Source: Corynebacterium sp.
GTDB taxonomy: Bacteria; Actinomycetota; Actinomycetes; Mycobacteriales; Mycobacteriaceae
Assembly (NCBI RefSeq): GCF_022712275.1
Contig: NZ_JALAGU010000053.1
Location: forward strand, 118,036-182,035
Direction: 5' to 3'
Length of the DNA: 64,000 nt
A program made the translations under genes and the position numbers. The notes beneath the pieces were generated by a model. That model was not told the origin of the DNA and made no database searches. It saw only the letters and a list, made by a program, of their open reading frames with translations. This document shows, one piece after another, positions 1 to 8,429 of this stretch (the stretch's first letter is position 1; the number at the start of each line of letters is the position of its first letter).

Positions 1-234
1 GACGATCCAGAGCATCGCCTCCGGGTTGTAGAGCATGGAGCGGAGGAACAGGGCGGCGTCCTCCCGGGAGTAGTTCTCCGGAAGGTGGGTGAACTCGATC
101 GACCCGGCGTCCCGTGACGAGGTCACGAGACCGTCCAGGTCGGCGTCAATCGGCGCGCGCAGCCGGAGCGTCCCCCCGTCGGGCAGATCGCCGACGACAT
201 CGGAGGACGGCAGCGGCCACGCGAAACCTGTCAT
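1..234 (-). CDS. GNAT-type acetyltransferase, N-terminal part (runs off left edge)
   Basis: Only the first 78 codons are inside the window. The translation begins MTGFAWPLPSSD and continues with TLRLRAPIDADLDGLVTSS, then EFTHLPENYSREDAALFLRSM, the usual opening of RimJ/RimL-like GNAT N-acetyltransferases. The acetyl-CoA-binding part would lie outside the window. The ATG lies 13 nt after the hmp stop codon and directly abuts a GGGAGG, so this could be the last gene of the nsrR-hmp transcript. Substrate unknown. The family call rests on the N-terminal pattern alone. Confidence 0.6.
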   Translation of the reverse strand, partial: MTGFAWPLPSSDVVGDLPDGGTLRLRAPIDADLDGLVTSSRDAGSIEFTHLPENYSREDAALFLRSMLYNPEAMLWIV

Positions 235-247
235 CCTCCCGAGGTTA

Positions 248-1456
248 CTATCCCAGCAGCCAGTCGTTCGGGGAGAACAGCTCGAAGTGCACACCGACCG
301 GTTCCAGCGAGGACGCCGCGATCTGGGCGCGGATGTCCTGCAGGAAGCCGTTGCCGCCGCACAGGTACCAGTCGGCACCGGCGGGGATGTCCAGATCTGC
401 CAGGGAGACACGCTCGCCGGCGCCGGTGTAGCTGCGGTAGCGGCGGACCGTGGAGCCCTGGGAGTCCAGCGCATCCAGCAGCCCCTTGGTGACCTCGCGC
501 TGAGCGTAGGCTTCCTCGGAGACGTCCGAGTGGATGACGGTGATGTCGCGGGCACCCGCCCCGGCGACGAGCGCGGAGAGCATACCGACCATCGGGGTCG
601 AGCCGATACCGGAGCTGACGAGCACCACCGGGGTGGTATCCGAGTCACCGAGCACGAGGTCACCGGCGGGCAGGGTGGCCTCCACCCGGTCACCCACGGC
701 GGTGGTGTCCAGCAGCGTGGAGGAGACCTCACCGTCGCGCTGCACGGCGATGGTGAAGCCCTTGTCGTCCCAGTTGACCAGGGAGTACTGACGCAGCTGA
801 CGGGCGCCGTCGCCCAGGGTCACGCCGAGGGAGGTGTACTGGCCGGCCTTCGTGGCGGTGAAGGCACCCGGAGCGTCCGGCACCTCGAAGGTGAACTCGG
901 TGACCCGGTCGGACAGGTCACGTCGGGCCACGAGAACGGCATCCCGGAAGACATCACCGGGGGTCACCTCGGCGGTGGCGTAGAGATCCTTCTCCGCGTC
1001 GATGAGGACCCGGGCCATCAGCCAGTAGACCTCGGTCCAGGCTTCGGCGACCTCAGGGGTCACAGCCTCGCCGAGGACCTTGCCGATCGCAGCGAAAAGG
1101 TAGTGGTAGACGATCTTGTACTGGTCCTCGGTGATGCCGAGCGAGACGTGCTTGTGGGCGATGCGGGAGAGCATGTCGACCGCGTCCGGGCCGTCAGGGT
1201 TGACGAGCATGGTGGCGAAGGTGGCGACGGAAGCGGCGAGGGCCTTCTGCTGGGCGCCGGTCTTCTGGTTTTCACGGTTGAAGGTGTTGGCGAGCAGGTC
1301 CGGGTTCTCGGCGAACATGCCGGCATAGAAGGTCTTCGCGATCTCCCCGATATTCTCCCCGATGACCGGGAGGGTGGCCTTGACGGTCACCTCGTGGGCC
1401 GGGCTGAGGTGGGCGGTGCGGGCGGCCTCGCGCAGGGGTTCGGTTGCGGTGAACAT
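248..1456 (-). CDS. hmp: Flavohemoprotein (nitric oxide dioxygenase)
   Basis: 402 residues with the full Hmp layout. An N-terminal globin domain (about 1-150) has the B10-type Tyr in FYAGMF and the proximal haem His in HKHVSLGI (H103). An FAD-binding domain has RQYSL, and a C-terminal NAD domain has GIGSTPM and ends FELFSPNDWLLG. The enzyme uses O2 and NAD(P)H to oxidise NO to nitrate in the cytoplasm. The ATG at 1456 is preferred over one 5 codons upstream because GGAGG stands 8 nt before it. It lies 54 bp downstream of nsrR on the same strand, which implies NO-induced co-expression. Confidence 0.95.
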   Translation of the reverse strand: MFTATEPLREAARTAHLSPAHEVTVKATLPVIGENIGEIAKTFYAGMFAENPDLLANTFNRENQKTGAQQKALAASVATFATMLVNPDGPDAVDMLSRIAHKHVSLGITEDQYKIVYHYLFAAIGKVLGEAVTPEVAEAWTEVYWLMARVLIDAEKDLYATAEVTPGDVFRDAVLVARRDLSDRVTEFTFEVPDAPGAFTATKAGQYTSLGVTLGDGARQLRQYSLVNWDDKGFTIAVQRDGEVSSTLLDTTAVGDRVEATLPAGDLVLGDSDTTPVVLVSSGIGSTPMVGMLSALVAGAGARDITVIHSDVSEEAYAQREVTKGLLDALDSQGSTVRRYRSYTGAGERVSLADLDIPAGADWYLCGGNGFLQDIRAQIAASSLEPVGVHFELFSPNDWLLG

Positions 1457-1510
1457 GGTCGTTACCTCCATGGGAAGTGTGGTTGTGGAGTGGAGTAGGG
1501 GTTCTCGAGT

Positions 1511-1990
1511 TCAGTGCAGGGCGGGTAGCCCGGGCAGCCCGATGGATACAGGTCCGGATGACGCCTGGTCGCTCCGGTCGATGAGCTCGCCGAGGGTCAT
1601 GCCGTCGAACGTGGCGAAGAAGTTCTCCTGCGCCTGTGCCAGCAGGTGCCGCAGGGAACAGTCCCGCGCGGCGAGCGGACACGGGGCGTCCCCGTCACAG
1701 TCGACGACCTCGTGGTTGCCTTCGAGTTGGCGGAGCAGGAGTCCGATGTCTGTCTCCCGTGCGCCGTCCGCGAGGTACACCCCACCGCTGCGTCCGCGGA
1801 CGGACGCCAGGACGCCCAGCCCGGTGAGCCGGGCGACGACCTTCTTGACGTGGGACGCCGGGGCCGCGGTCTGGACCGCGAGTTCTCCGACGGTGCGTCG
1901 CTGAGCCGGGTCGGTGGCACCGGCGGCGCCGGTGTCCCCGAGGATCATGAGGGACCGGAGTCCCAGGTCAGCGAACTTGGTGAGGTGCAT
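1511..1990 (-). CDS. nsrR: Rrf2-family NO-sensing repressor
   Basis: 159 residues. An N-terminal winged helix opens MHLTKFADLGLRSLMIL, and three cysteines (C98, C104, C111) match the [Fe-S]-ligating triad of NsrR. NsrR represses NO-detoxification genes and loses DNA binding when NO attacks its cluster. Adjacency to hmp supports NsrR over IscR. A longer reading frame exists, but the ATG at 1990 follows a TAGCGT hexamer by 7 nt, a leaderless arrangement seen repeatedly in this window, and matches the family N-terminus. The C-terminal tail after about residue 140 is not conserved. Confidence 0.88.
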   Translation of the reverse strand: MHLTKFADLGLRSLMILGDTGAAGATDPAQRRTVGELAVQTAAPASHVKKVVARLTGLGVLASVRGRSGGVYLADGARETDIGLLLRQLEGNHEVVDCDGDAPCPLAARDCSLRHLLAQAQENFFATFDGMTLGELIDRSDQASSGPVSIGLPGLPALH

Positions 1991-2070
1991 GGACTCCACG
2001 CTAGGCCGGTCGCCGTAAAAGGGACATCTCAGATACCCCATATAAGTTCACGGTGGTCTCACGCGAAACC

Positions 2071-2099
2071 ACAGGTCAGGGTACGTTTACCTGACCTGT
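2071..2099. repeat. Perfect 10-bp inverted repeat (ACAGGTCAGG / CCTGACCTGT, 9-nt spacer)
   Basis: The two arms at 2071-2080 and 2090-2099 are exact complements around a 9-nt spacer. It lies in the 278-bp gap between nsrR and the DUF503 gene, about 70-110 bp upstream of the nsrR start. There is no T-run on either strand, so an intrinsic terminator is less likely than an operator for an unknown dimeric regulator. No NsrR-like consensus was recognised in it. Nothing else was identified in this gap. Confidence 0.55.
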
Positions 2100-2268
2100 T
2101 CCGGACTATCTGCCCTGTGGCGTGCAGCGTCAGGACAGACCGTCCGGCCGTGCAGTCCGACAGGACGCCACCGATTGATCTACGTCACATTTTCCGGGGC
2201 TCCCCCGCCCCTTCTCCCTGCCACCCCCGGTCGGGTTAGTCGGGCGGGACCGGACAAGGCACCGCCCC

Positions 2269-2565
2269 CTACAGGTCATCCGAGGAGAGGTAGCGGGGAC
2301 GCCCCGACAGCAGCTGCACCTCCGGGTGGGACGCCACGAGCCGTTCCACCGCGTCCAGTACCTCGACGACGCGCTCCCGGTCCCCACTGACCACGGATAC
2401 CCCGATCATCGTCCGACGGTGCAGATCACGGTGGTCCACCTCGGCCACCGAGACATCGGACTTCCGGCGGATCTCCGCGACGAGCGGGCGCACCACCGAG
2501 CGCTTCTGTTTGAGGGAATGCACATCCCCGAGGAGAACATCGAGTTCACAGGTTCCGGTCCACAT
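2269..2565 (-). CDS. DUF503 (YlxP-like) protein
   Basis: 98 residues matching the DUF503/YlxP family, a small ferredoxin-fold protein: LDVLLGDVHSLKQKRSVVRPLVAEIRRKSDVSVAEV, then a hydrophobic MIGVSVVSGDRERV strand. In other bacteria the gene often sits near ribosome-maturation genes and the protein may bind RNA; its function is unclear. Here it is 44 bp downstream of panD on the same strand and is probably cotranscribed. No good ribosome-binding site precedes the ATG, so the start is moderately certain. Confidence 0.8.
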   Translation of the reverse strand: MWTGTCELDVLLGDVHSLKQKRSVVRPLVAEIRRKSDVSVAEVDHRDLHRRTMIGVSVVSGDRERVVEVLDAVERLVASHPEVQLLSGRPRYLSSDDL

Positions 2566-2609
2566 ATGGGCGGAAAGCCCAGCGCACCCGGGGACCGGTG
2601 AACAGGGAC

Positions 2610-3023
2610 CTACGCCGGGAACCGGGGGTTCATCAGGCCGGATCCCACCGGCACGTCCGCCGGATCGTCCCCCAGCGACACCTGGCGGTTCTCCCCGTCG
2701 ACGAAGACGACCCGCGGGTTGTAGTCCTTGAGCTCCTCGGCGGTGTACTGGCCGTAGCCGATGATGATCACAAGTTCGCCGGGGTGCACCAGATGGGCGG
2801 CGGCGCCGTTGATCGAGATCATCCCCGAGCCCCGCTCACCGGTGATGGCGTAGGTGGTCAGCCGGGCGCCGTTGTCGACGTCGACGATGTCGATCTGCTC
2901 ACCCTCGAGGATGTCGGCGGACTCCATGAGATCGGCGTCGATCGTGCAGGAACCCACGTAGTGCAGGTCAGCCTGGGTGACCGTCGCCCGGTGGATCTTG
3001 GACTTCATCATGGTTCTCAACAC
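2610..3023 (-). CDS. panD: Aspartate 1-decarboxylase
   Basis: 137 residues. PanD makes beta-alanine from L-aspartate for pantothenate synthesis. The proenzyme cleavage site is visible as YVGSC, giving self-processing between Gly24 and Ser25 and a pyruvoyl cofactor on the new Ser25 end. The GTG at 3023 (reading MLRTMMKSKIHRATV) is chosen because it gives the canonical N-terminus, has AAGG 8 nt upstream, and starts 11 nt after the panC stop. panC and panD are translationally close and supply and use beta-alanine in the same pathway. Confidence 0.95.
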   Translation of the reverse strand: MLRTMMKSKIHRATVTQADLHYVGSCTIDADLMESADILEGEQIDIVDVDNGARLTTYAITGERGSGMISINGAAAHLVHPGELVIIIGYGQYTAEELKDYNPRVVFVDGENRQVSLGDDPADVPVGSGLMNPRFPA

Positions 3024-3033
3024 GCGGACAACC

Positions 3034-3951
3034 TTACTGCGCTGCTGCGGCGTCCGTGGCCGCAACGGGATCGTCGCCCAGGTTCCGGAACCCGATCCCC
3101 ACAGGCACGCCGACGTTGTCGATCAGGCGGGTGTCGCCGATCTTCGCCGCGACCAGCAGTCGGGCGTCACCGGTCTCCGGGGCGTCCCCGAGGTCCGCGC
3201 CGCGCAGCTCCAGGTAATCGACCTCGATCTCCGGGACGGAGTCCAGGATCGCCCGGGCGGTGGACAGCACAGCCTCCGCACCGTCCTCGGCGACATGGGC
3301 GCCGGCGGTCAGGGCCGCCGACAGGGTCAGCGCCAGTTCACGCTCGGTCTCGGCGAGGTAGATGTTGCGCGAGGACTTCGCCAGGCCGTCGGCCTCGCGG
3401 ACGATCGGGACCCCGTGGACCTGCACACCGAGGTTGAGGTCGGTCACCATCTGCTGGATGAGGACCAGCTGCTGGTAGTCCTTCTCACCGAAGAAGGCGT
3501 CCGAGCAGCTCGTGATGTGCATGAGTTTCTGCACCACGGTGAGCATCCCGGCGAAGTGGATCGGCCGGGTGCGACCCTCGAGGATCTCACCGACCGGGCC
3601 GGGATGCACCGTGGTCCGCGGTCCGTTGGGGTACATCTCGCGGACGCTGGGCGCGAACACGGCGTCCACCCCGACCGCGCGCAGCTTCTCGACGTCGGCG
3701 TCGAGGGTACGCGGGTAGGCGTCCAGGTCCTCACCCTCGCCGAACTGCAGCGGGTTGACGAAGACCGACACGACGACAAGGGCCCCGGGGATGCGCTGGG
3801 CGTTGCGCACCAGTGACAGGTGGCCTTCGTGCAGCGCACCCATCGTGGGCACGAGCACGACCGGACGCCCGACCTTGCGGATCGCCCGGGTCAGCTCCCC
3901 GATCTCCTCGATGCCGGTGTAGACCGTGGCCTGTCCGGGGGTGAAACTCAC
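3034..3951 (-). CDS. panC: Pantothenate synthetase (pantoate--beta-alanine ligase)
   Basis: 305 residues. PanC joins pantoate and beta-alanine using ATP through a pantoyl-adenylate. The HIGH-like nucleotide motif is VPTMGALHEGH (H41 and H44), a KMSKS-like LAKSSRNIYL lies near residue 185, and FGEKDYQQL is present. A GTG start is preceded by GAAGGAG. It is followed by panD with an 11-nt gap and preceded by a DUF2520 reductase-like gene 42 bp upstream. No panB is visible here, so ketopantoate would come from elsewhere in the genome. Confidence 0.96.
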   Translation of the reverse strand: MSFTPGQATVYTGIEEIGELTRAIRKVGRPVVLVPTMGALHEGHLSLVRNAQRIPGALVVVSVFVNPLQFGEGEDLDAYPRTLDADVEKLRAVGVDAVFAPSVREMYPNGPRTTVHPGPVGEILEGRTRPIHFAGMLTVVQKLMHITSCSDAFFGEKDYQQLVLIQQMVTDLNLGVQVHGVPIVREADGLAKSSRNIYLAETERELALTLSAALTAGAHVAEDGAEAVLSTARAILDSVPEIEVDYLELRGADLGDAPETGDARLLVAAKIGDTRLIDNVGVPVGIGFRNLGDDPVAATDAAAAQ

Positions 3952-3993
3952 CGTTGCCGCTCCTTCGCGATCAGAGTGTGATGCTGTAACGGA

Positions 3994-4929
3994 TCAATAA
4001 GAGTAGTCCCCGTCCAGTGCCCGCTCCACATTGAGGGACCCTACGGACCGCGCGGTGCGCAGTGCCGCCGCCCGGTAGGACGCCGCGAGCGTCTGCCCCT
4101 CGTCGTCCACCGCACCGAGCGCGTCGAGGTGACGCAGCACGGTGGCGGCGTCGTCACGGGCGGTCGGGCCGGTCAGTGCGGCCGTCCGACGGTCGAGCAC
4201 TCCGGCGAGTGTCGCGGGCAGGATCCTGCGCAGCAGCACCGCCGAGTCCGGATCCTCCGCCACCGGGACACCCGACTGTCCCTCCCCCGGATCCGCCAGC
4301 GCGTGGTCGAGGACGCGCAATGCCTCGCTGACCAGGGTGACCAGGTGGTTCGAGCCGTGCGCCATCGCAGCGTGGTAGAGCGTCCGGTGTTCCTCGGCGA
4401 CCGGTACGGCGATACCACCGCAGGCACCGACGAGCAGTTCCGCGACCGCGGCCCCGGTGTCCGAGTCCGCGGTGACGCCCCAGGCGCAGCCCGCGAGATT
4501 GCCGGTGTCCTCCGGACGCCCGGTGAAAGTCATCGCCGGGTGCAGTGCCAGGGGCAGCGCCCCGGTGTCCGTCACCGGTTGCAGGACGCTGCAGCCCAGG
4601 GCCCCGGCGGTGTGGACCACGATCTGGCCGGGACGGGTCACCTCGGCGACCTGCTCCACGACTGCGGGCAACTGCGGATCCGGCACGGCGAGGACGACCA
4701 GTGCCGCCTGCGCCGCATCCGCGATGTCGGTCACCGGCACACCGGGCAACCGCTCGGCGGCCCGGGCAGCGGAGACGTCGGAGCGGGCGACGACACCGTG
4801 GATGTGGTGCCCGGCCCGCTGGAGAACCGAGGCCACCGCAGTCCCCACGGAACCGGCAGAAATGACCCCGACCGACAGGCGCGGTTCCTGTCGGTCGGGG
4901 TGGGGTGCGCTGACGTCGCCTCCGGTCAC
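3994..4929 (-). CDS. Rossmann-like / DUF2520 protein, candidate ketopantoate reductase
   Basis: 311 residues. The N-terminal Rossmann fold has a nucleotide loop GVISAGSVGTAVASVL, followed by VVHTAGALG and LALHPAMTFTG, then a helical DUF2520 domain with HAAMAHGSNHLVTL. This architecture resembles 6-phosphogluconate dehydrogenase-type reductases. It lies immediately upstream of panC-panD, so reduction of ketopantoate to pantoate is a reasonable guess, as described for PanG-type enzymes. That is inference from context. The GTG start overlaps the stop of the upstream DUF6779 gene (GTGA), implying translational coupling. Confidence 0.75.
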   Translation of the reverse strand: MTGGDVSAPHPDRQEPRLSVGVISAGSVGTAVASVLQRAGHHIHGVVARSDVSAARAAERLPGVPVTDIADAAQAALVVLAVPDPQLPAVVEQVAEVTRPGQIVVHTAGALGCSVLQPVTDTGALPLALHPAMTFTGRPEDTGNLAGCAWGVTADSDTGAAVAELLVGACGGIAVPVAEEHRTLYHAAMAHGSNHLVTLVSEALRVLDHALADPGEGQSGVPVAEDPDSAVLLRRILPATLAGVLDRRTAALTGPTARDDAATVLRHLDALGAVDDEGQTLAASYRAAALRTARSVGSLNVERALDGDYSY

Positions 4930-6074
4930 TTGGCGTTCTTCTTCAGCTGCGCCATGAGCTGCGCGACAGTGACGGAGCTGTTTCCGTCTTCCGGACGTTC
5001 ATCGGCGCGACGGCGTCCATGGGAATCCTCCGTAACGGCCGGAGACTCGGCCCGACGGCGACGGTGGTGGCCGATCTCCTCCTCGGGAGCCTCGTGATGG
5101 CCGGCAGTGGGAGCGGTGAAGGACGGGGCGGACTCCTCCGGCTCCGCTTCTGCAGCCTCTGCAGCCTCTGCAGCCGTCGCTTCGGGGGCCGCCTTCTCCG
5201 GCTGCCGTGGGGCCCAGGTCCGCTCAGCGGGCTTCTCCGTCACGGGCTCCGGAGCAGACTCTCCAGCGTCGCTGTACCGGCTGTCCCGGGTGTCCACGAC
5301 CAGCGGGAGCATGCTGGTCTCCTCGGAATCGGTACCGGACCAGTTCACCGCGGAGAAGGTACCGGTGGCGAAGCCGCCACGGCGTCCACCCTGGTGGGAC
5401 TCCGGCGCCTGGTGCGTACGACCGGTCTCCGGGGCCGCCTCCGACTCCTCCTGCTCACGCTGGAACGGGGAGCGTGACGCGAACGGGGACCGACCCGACG
5501 CATCGGACGATGTGTCGGTGCCCCCGGCCTTCGCGGTGTTCGCGGCCGTCGGCGGCGTGGAATGACGCTCCAGCTCGATGATCCGTTCGGCACGGGCGCG
5601 GACGGCCACCTGGTCCTCGGTGAGATCCAGTCCGGACAGGTCCGAGAGCTGCTCCCGCAGTGCGGCGAGCTCGAGGCGGATGGACTCGAGTGTCTCGTCG
5701 CGTCCCGTGTCACCACGGTCCGCGTAGGACTTCTCCAGTTCCGCCTCACGACGCCGGTGCTCGGCACGCTCGGCGTCCAACTCGGCGACACGTCGGGCGT
5801 CCCGCTCCCGGTTGCGGGAGGATTCCTCCCCCAGCGCACCCGAGTACCGGGACACGAGGACGGCACCGATGAACGCCGCCCACAGCGCTGCGATGACCGC
5901 GATGTTCATCCACACGTCACTGTCGACGAAGAACATGATCACCGTCGCGAACAGTGCCAGGACGAAGAGGAAGTACATCAGCAGTTTCGAGACACCACCC
6001 GGTGCCCGGGTGGGCCGTGCGCTCGACGGATCCGGGAGTCGGTGCGGATCAGGAGACGGATACGCGGAACTCAT
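4926..6074 (-). CDS. DUF6779-like membrane protein with coiled coil and disordered tail
   Basis: 382 residues from ATG 6074. Two transmembrane helices lie near the N-terminus (LLMYFLFVLALFATVIMFFV and IAVIAALWAAFIGAVLV). A charged, probably coiled-coil stretch rich in R/E/A follows (RDARRVAELDAERAEHRRREAELEKSY), then a long Ser/Pro/Glu-rich tail of low complexity. The short C-terminal end VTVAQLMAQLKKNAK looks like a conserved helix. The family is typical of Corynebacterium at this locus and has no assigned function. TAGTGT stands 7 nt before the ATG, suggesting leaderless transcription. It is coupled to the next gene by a 4-nt overlap. Confidence 0.7.
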   Translation of the reverse strand: MSSAYPSPDPHRLPDPSSARPTRAPGGVSKLLMYFLFVLALFATVIMFFVDSDVWMNIAVIAALWAAFIGAVLVSRYSGALGEESSRNRERDARRVAELDAERAEHRRREAELEKSYADRGDTGRDETLESIRLELAALREQLSDLSGLDLTEDQVAVRARAERIIELERHSTPPTAANTAKAGGTDTSSDASGRSPFASRSPFQREQEESEAAPETGRTHQAPESHQGGRRGGFATGTFSAVNWSGTDSEETSMLPLVVDTRDSRYSDAGESAPEPVTEKPAERTWAPRQPEKAAPEATAAEAAEAAEAEPEESAPSFTAPTAGHHEAPEEEIGHHRRRRAESPAVTEDSHGRRRADERPEDGNSSVTVAQLMAQLKKNAK

Positions 6075-6084
6075 GTCGCCCACA

Positions 6085-6618
6085 CTACATTGCCTGTGCC
6101 CCTGACCGGCGTCCATCCGGATCCGCGTCGCCCGGCGGAACCAGACAACAGCGCTCCAGGACCACGCCGGCGACCGCCACAGCAGCCCCGGCGGCCACAC
6201 AGGTCACCGCCCCGGGAGTGTCTTCCTGGGCCGCCAGCAACGAGGAGTACTCGACGACGACGTAGACCGTCAGCCCCAGGTAACCGCCACCGACGAACGC
6301 CCCCAACCACGAGCAGGCCTTGCCCAGCACCGCCGCCCGGGCAATGAAGACAGGAGCCATCTGGCTGCGGTCCTGACCCACCTCACCGTCGGCGATCCGC
6401 CGCCGCACCGCCACCGCGGTCACCGCCGCGACACCGGCGATGATCCACATCGCCACGGAATTCCGGACCCGGGCCGGCGGAAAGTCCCCGTAGAAGTAGA
6501 CCGCGGCCACCCCGACGACCAGTGCCGAGGCACCGGCCGCGACGAGCAGGGCACTGACCGGGGTCAGCGACATGCCGGGTCCGCCCGACTGACCCGGTTG
6601 TCCGTTCTTCTGCTTCAT
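6085..6618 (-). CDS. DUF3180 integral membrane protein
   Basis: About 177 residues with four predicted transmembrane helices: LTPVSALLVAAGASALVVGVAAVY, VAMWIIAGVAAVTAVAV, the GGGYLGLTVYVVVEY region and AGAAVAVAGVVLE. DUF3180 proteins regularly follow folK in actinobacteria; no function is known. The ATG at 6618 overlaps the folK stop (ATGA). Another ATG 9 nt upstream is possible, and no strong ribosome-binding site decides between them. Confidence 0.75.
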   Translation of the reverse strand: MKQKNGQPGQSGGPGMSLTPVSALLVAAGASALVVGVAAVYFYGDFPPARVRNSVAMWIIAGVAAVTAVAVRRRIADGEVGQDRSQMAPVFIARAAVLGKACSWLGAFVGGGYLGLTVYVVVEYSSLLAAQEDTPGAVTCVAAGAAVAVAGVVLERCCLVPPGDADPDGRRSGAQAM

Positions 6619-7160
6619 GGAGCCCATGCTACGTCGGGCAGCGCACGCACTCCGGACACATCCTCCTCAGGACAGGCGGCGATGAGGTCCGCCAGGGGTG
6701 TTCCACCGAGCGTGGACGAAGGGTCAGCGTCCTGCCAGGGGACCAGGACGAAGGCGCGCGCATGGGCCCACGCATGGGGCACGACGAGCTCCTCACCCCA
6801 CCGGCCGTCGCTGCGGATCTCCTCCCCCGTGTCCGAGTACAGCGCGACCAGGTCGACGTCCAGTGTGCGCGGTCCCCAGTGCCGGGCACGGACCCGGTGG
6901 GCGGCCTGCTCCTCCGCCTGGCAGCGGTGCAGCAGATCCAGTGGGGTGAACAGGGCGTCCTCCACATCTGCGATGAGGACACAGTTGCGGAACTCGGCCT
7001 GGTCGGCCACACCCCACGGCGGGGTGGCGAACATCCGGGACGACGCGAGGACGCGGATCCCCGCGGTGGACGCCAGTGACGCCGCCGCGTGGGCGATCTG
7101 TGCCGCCGGGTCCCCGAGGTCACCGGGCAGGTTCGCACCGAAGGCGAGGACGGCCCTCAC
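6615..7160 (-). CDS. folK: 6-hydroxymethyl-7,8-dihydropterin pyrophosphokinase
   Basis: 181 residues from the GTG at 7160 (reading VRAVLAFGANLPGDLGDP). FolK transfers pyrophosphate from ATP to 6-hydroxymethyl-dihydropterin. Family motifs are FGANLPGD near the start, FRNCVLIADV, and RHWGPRTLDVDLVAL, which carries the metal-binding Asp pair. The start overlaps the folB stop (GTGA). A much longer open frame upstream is not homologous to FolK and was not used. The order folE-folP-folB-folK gives a complete branch to dihydropteroate. Confidence 0.93.
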   Translation of the reverse strand: MRAVLAFGANLPGDLGDPAAQIAHAAASLASTAGIRVLASSRMFATPPWGVADQAEFRNCVLIADVEDALFTPLDLLHRCQAEEQAAHRVRARHWGPRTLDVDLVALYSDTGEEIRSDGRWGEELVVPHAWAHARAFVLVPWQDADPSSTLGGTPLADLIAACPEEDVSGVRALPDVAWAP

Positions 7161-7540
7161 TTCCCCGTCCTCGGAGCGGACTTCTGGGACCGTCGGGCGA
7201 CGACACGAACATCGGTGAAGGGGTGGTGGATCGGGGCGTCCGGCTTGTGGACGGTCACCTCGACCGCGATCACCCCGGTCAGGTCGTTGATCCGGTCGGC
7301 GACAGTGGCCGCCAGGGTCTCGATGAGGTCGAGTGACGGCCCCTCGATGACCCCCACGGCGATATCGGCGAGGTCGACGTAGGAGATCGTCTGGGCGATC
7401 TCGTCGGACGCGGTGGCGGCCGAGAAGTCGGTCCACACCACGAGATCGGTGATGAACTTCTGGCCCTTGTCCTTCTCGAAGTCGTAGACACCGTGGTAGC
7501 CGTAGGCTTCCAGTCCGTCGAGTTCAATACGGTCAGCCAC
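7157..7540 (-). CDS. folB: Dihydroneopterin aldolase
   Basis: 127 residues from the GTG at 7540 (VADRIELDGLEAYGYHGVYDFEKDKGQKFITDL). The hallmark GYHGVYDFEK, with the catalytic Glu/Lys set (K in VHKPDAPI), is present. FolB cleaves dihydroneopterin to 6-hydroxymethyl-dihydropterin and glycolaldehyde. GGAGGG lies just before the start. The start codon lies inside the last 8 bp of folP, and the stop overlaps folK, so translation is probably coupled throughout. Confidence 0.94.
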   Translation of the reverse strand: MADRIELDGLEAYGYHGVYDFEKDKGQKFITDLVVWTDFSAATASDEIAQTISYVDLADIAVGVIEGPSLDLIETLAATVADRINDLTGVIAVEVTVHKPDAPIHHPFTDVRVVARRSQKSAPRTGK

Positions 7541-8429
7541 GTCGGGCCCTCCATCCTTCCGGCAGCGCCGGTCCGTGTGCCAGTGCCACCGCATGGGCGA
7601 CATCGACGGCCGCCCGGGTCGCGGCGACGTCATGGACCCTCACGGCCCACACGCCTGCCTGTGCGGCCAGTGCCGAGACCGCCGCGGTGGCGTCATCGGC
7701 GGAGGTCGGGGTGCCGGGTTCCCCGTCCGGACCCGGTCTCAGAGCCGTGAGGAACCGCTTGCGGGACGCCCCGATGAGGGTGCGGTACCCCTGCTCCGCC
7801 CAGGTCGCGGTGTAGCCGGGCATGTCGTGCAGCAGTGCCCAGTTGTCGTCGGCGTCCTTGGCGAACCCGATACCGGGGTCCAGGATCAGCCGATCGGCGG
7901 GGATACCCGCGTCCCGGGCGGCCTCCGTCAGGTCACCGAGCAGCCCGGTGACGTCGGCGACGACATCTCCCCCGTGGTCGGCACGTCCTTCGGCGGAGGC
8001 GAAGCGCCCGGTCCGCCAGTGCATGAGACAGTAGTCCACCGGCCGCCCCACCGGCCGTGTCCGGTCGGCGTCGGCGATGACCCGGTACATCCCGGGGTCC
8101 GCCAGCCCACCGGAGACATCGTTGACGATGTCGACACCGGCGGCGACCGCGGCGCCCGCAGTGGCGGCGCGCATCGTGTCCACGCTGGTGGTGATGCCGT
8201 CGGCGTGCAGGGCGGCGATGACCGGGACGACCCGGTCACGCTCGACGTCCGGGTCGACGCGGGTGGCTCCGGGACGGGTGGATTCCCCGCCGATGTCGAT
8301 GATGTCCGCACCGGCGTCGACCATCTCGCGGGCGTGGGCGAGCGCACGCTCCGTGGAGTTCCACTCACCACCGTCGGAGAAGGAGTCCTCGGTGACGTTG
8401 AGGATCCCCATCACGAGCGTGCGGGGCAT
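7533..8429 (-). CDS. folP: Dihydropteroate synthase
   Basis: 298 residues from ATG 8429 (MPRTLVMGILNVTEDSFSDGG). FolP condenses the pterin pyrophosphate with p-aminobenzoate and is the sulfonamide target. Seen are the ILNVTEDSFSDGG loop, DIIDIGGESTRPGA, VNDVSGG, LILDPGIGFAKD and LIGASRKRFL with the anion-binding Lys/Arg. The start overlaps the folE stop as ATGA. The N-terminal extension of the open frame overlaps folE and is not used. Confidence 0.95.
   Translation of the reverse strand: MPRTLVMGILNVTEDSFSDGGEWNSTERALAHAREMVDAGADIIDIGGESTRPGATRVDPDVERDRVVPVIAALHADGITTSVDTMRAATAGAAVAAGVDIVNDVSGGLADPGMYRVIADADRTRPVGRPVDYCLMHWRTGRFASAEGRADHGGDVVADVTGLLGDLTEAARDAGIPADRLILDPGIGFAKDADDNWALLHDMPGYTATWAEQGYRTLIGASRKRFLTALRPGPDGEPGTPTSADDATAAVSALAAQAGVWAVRVHDVAATRAAVDVAHAVALAHGPALPEGWRARRG

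Noticed and set aside
89..1498. 469-codon open frame on the plus strand opposite hmp
   Set aside because: Low-complexity Gly/Asp/Val-rich translation typical of antisense frames in high-GC DNA; the opposite strand encodes complete Hmp.
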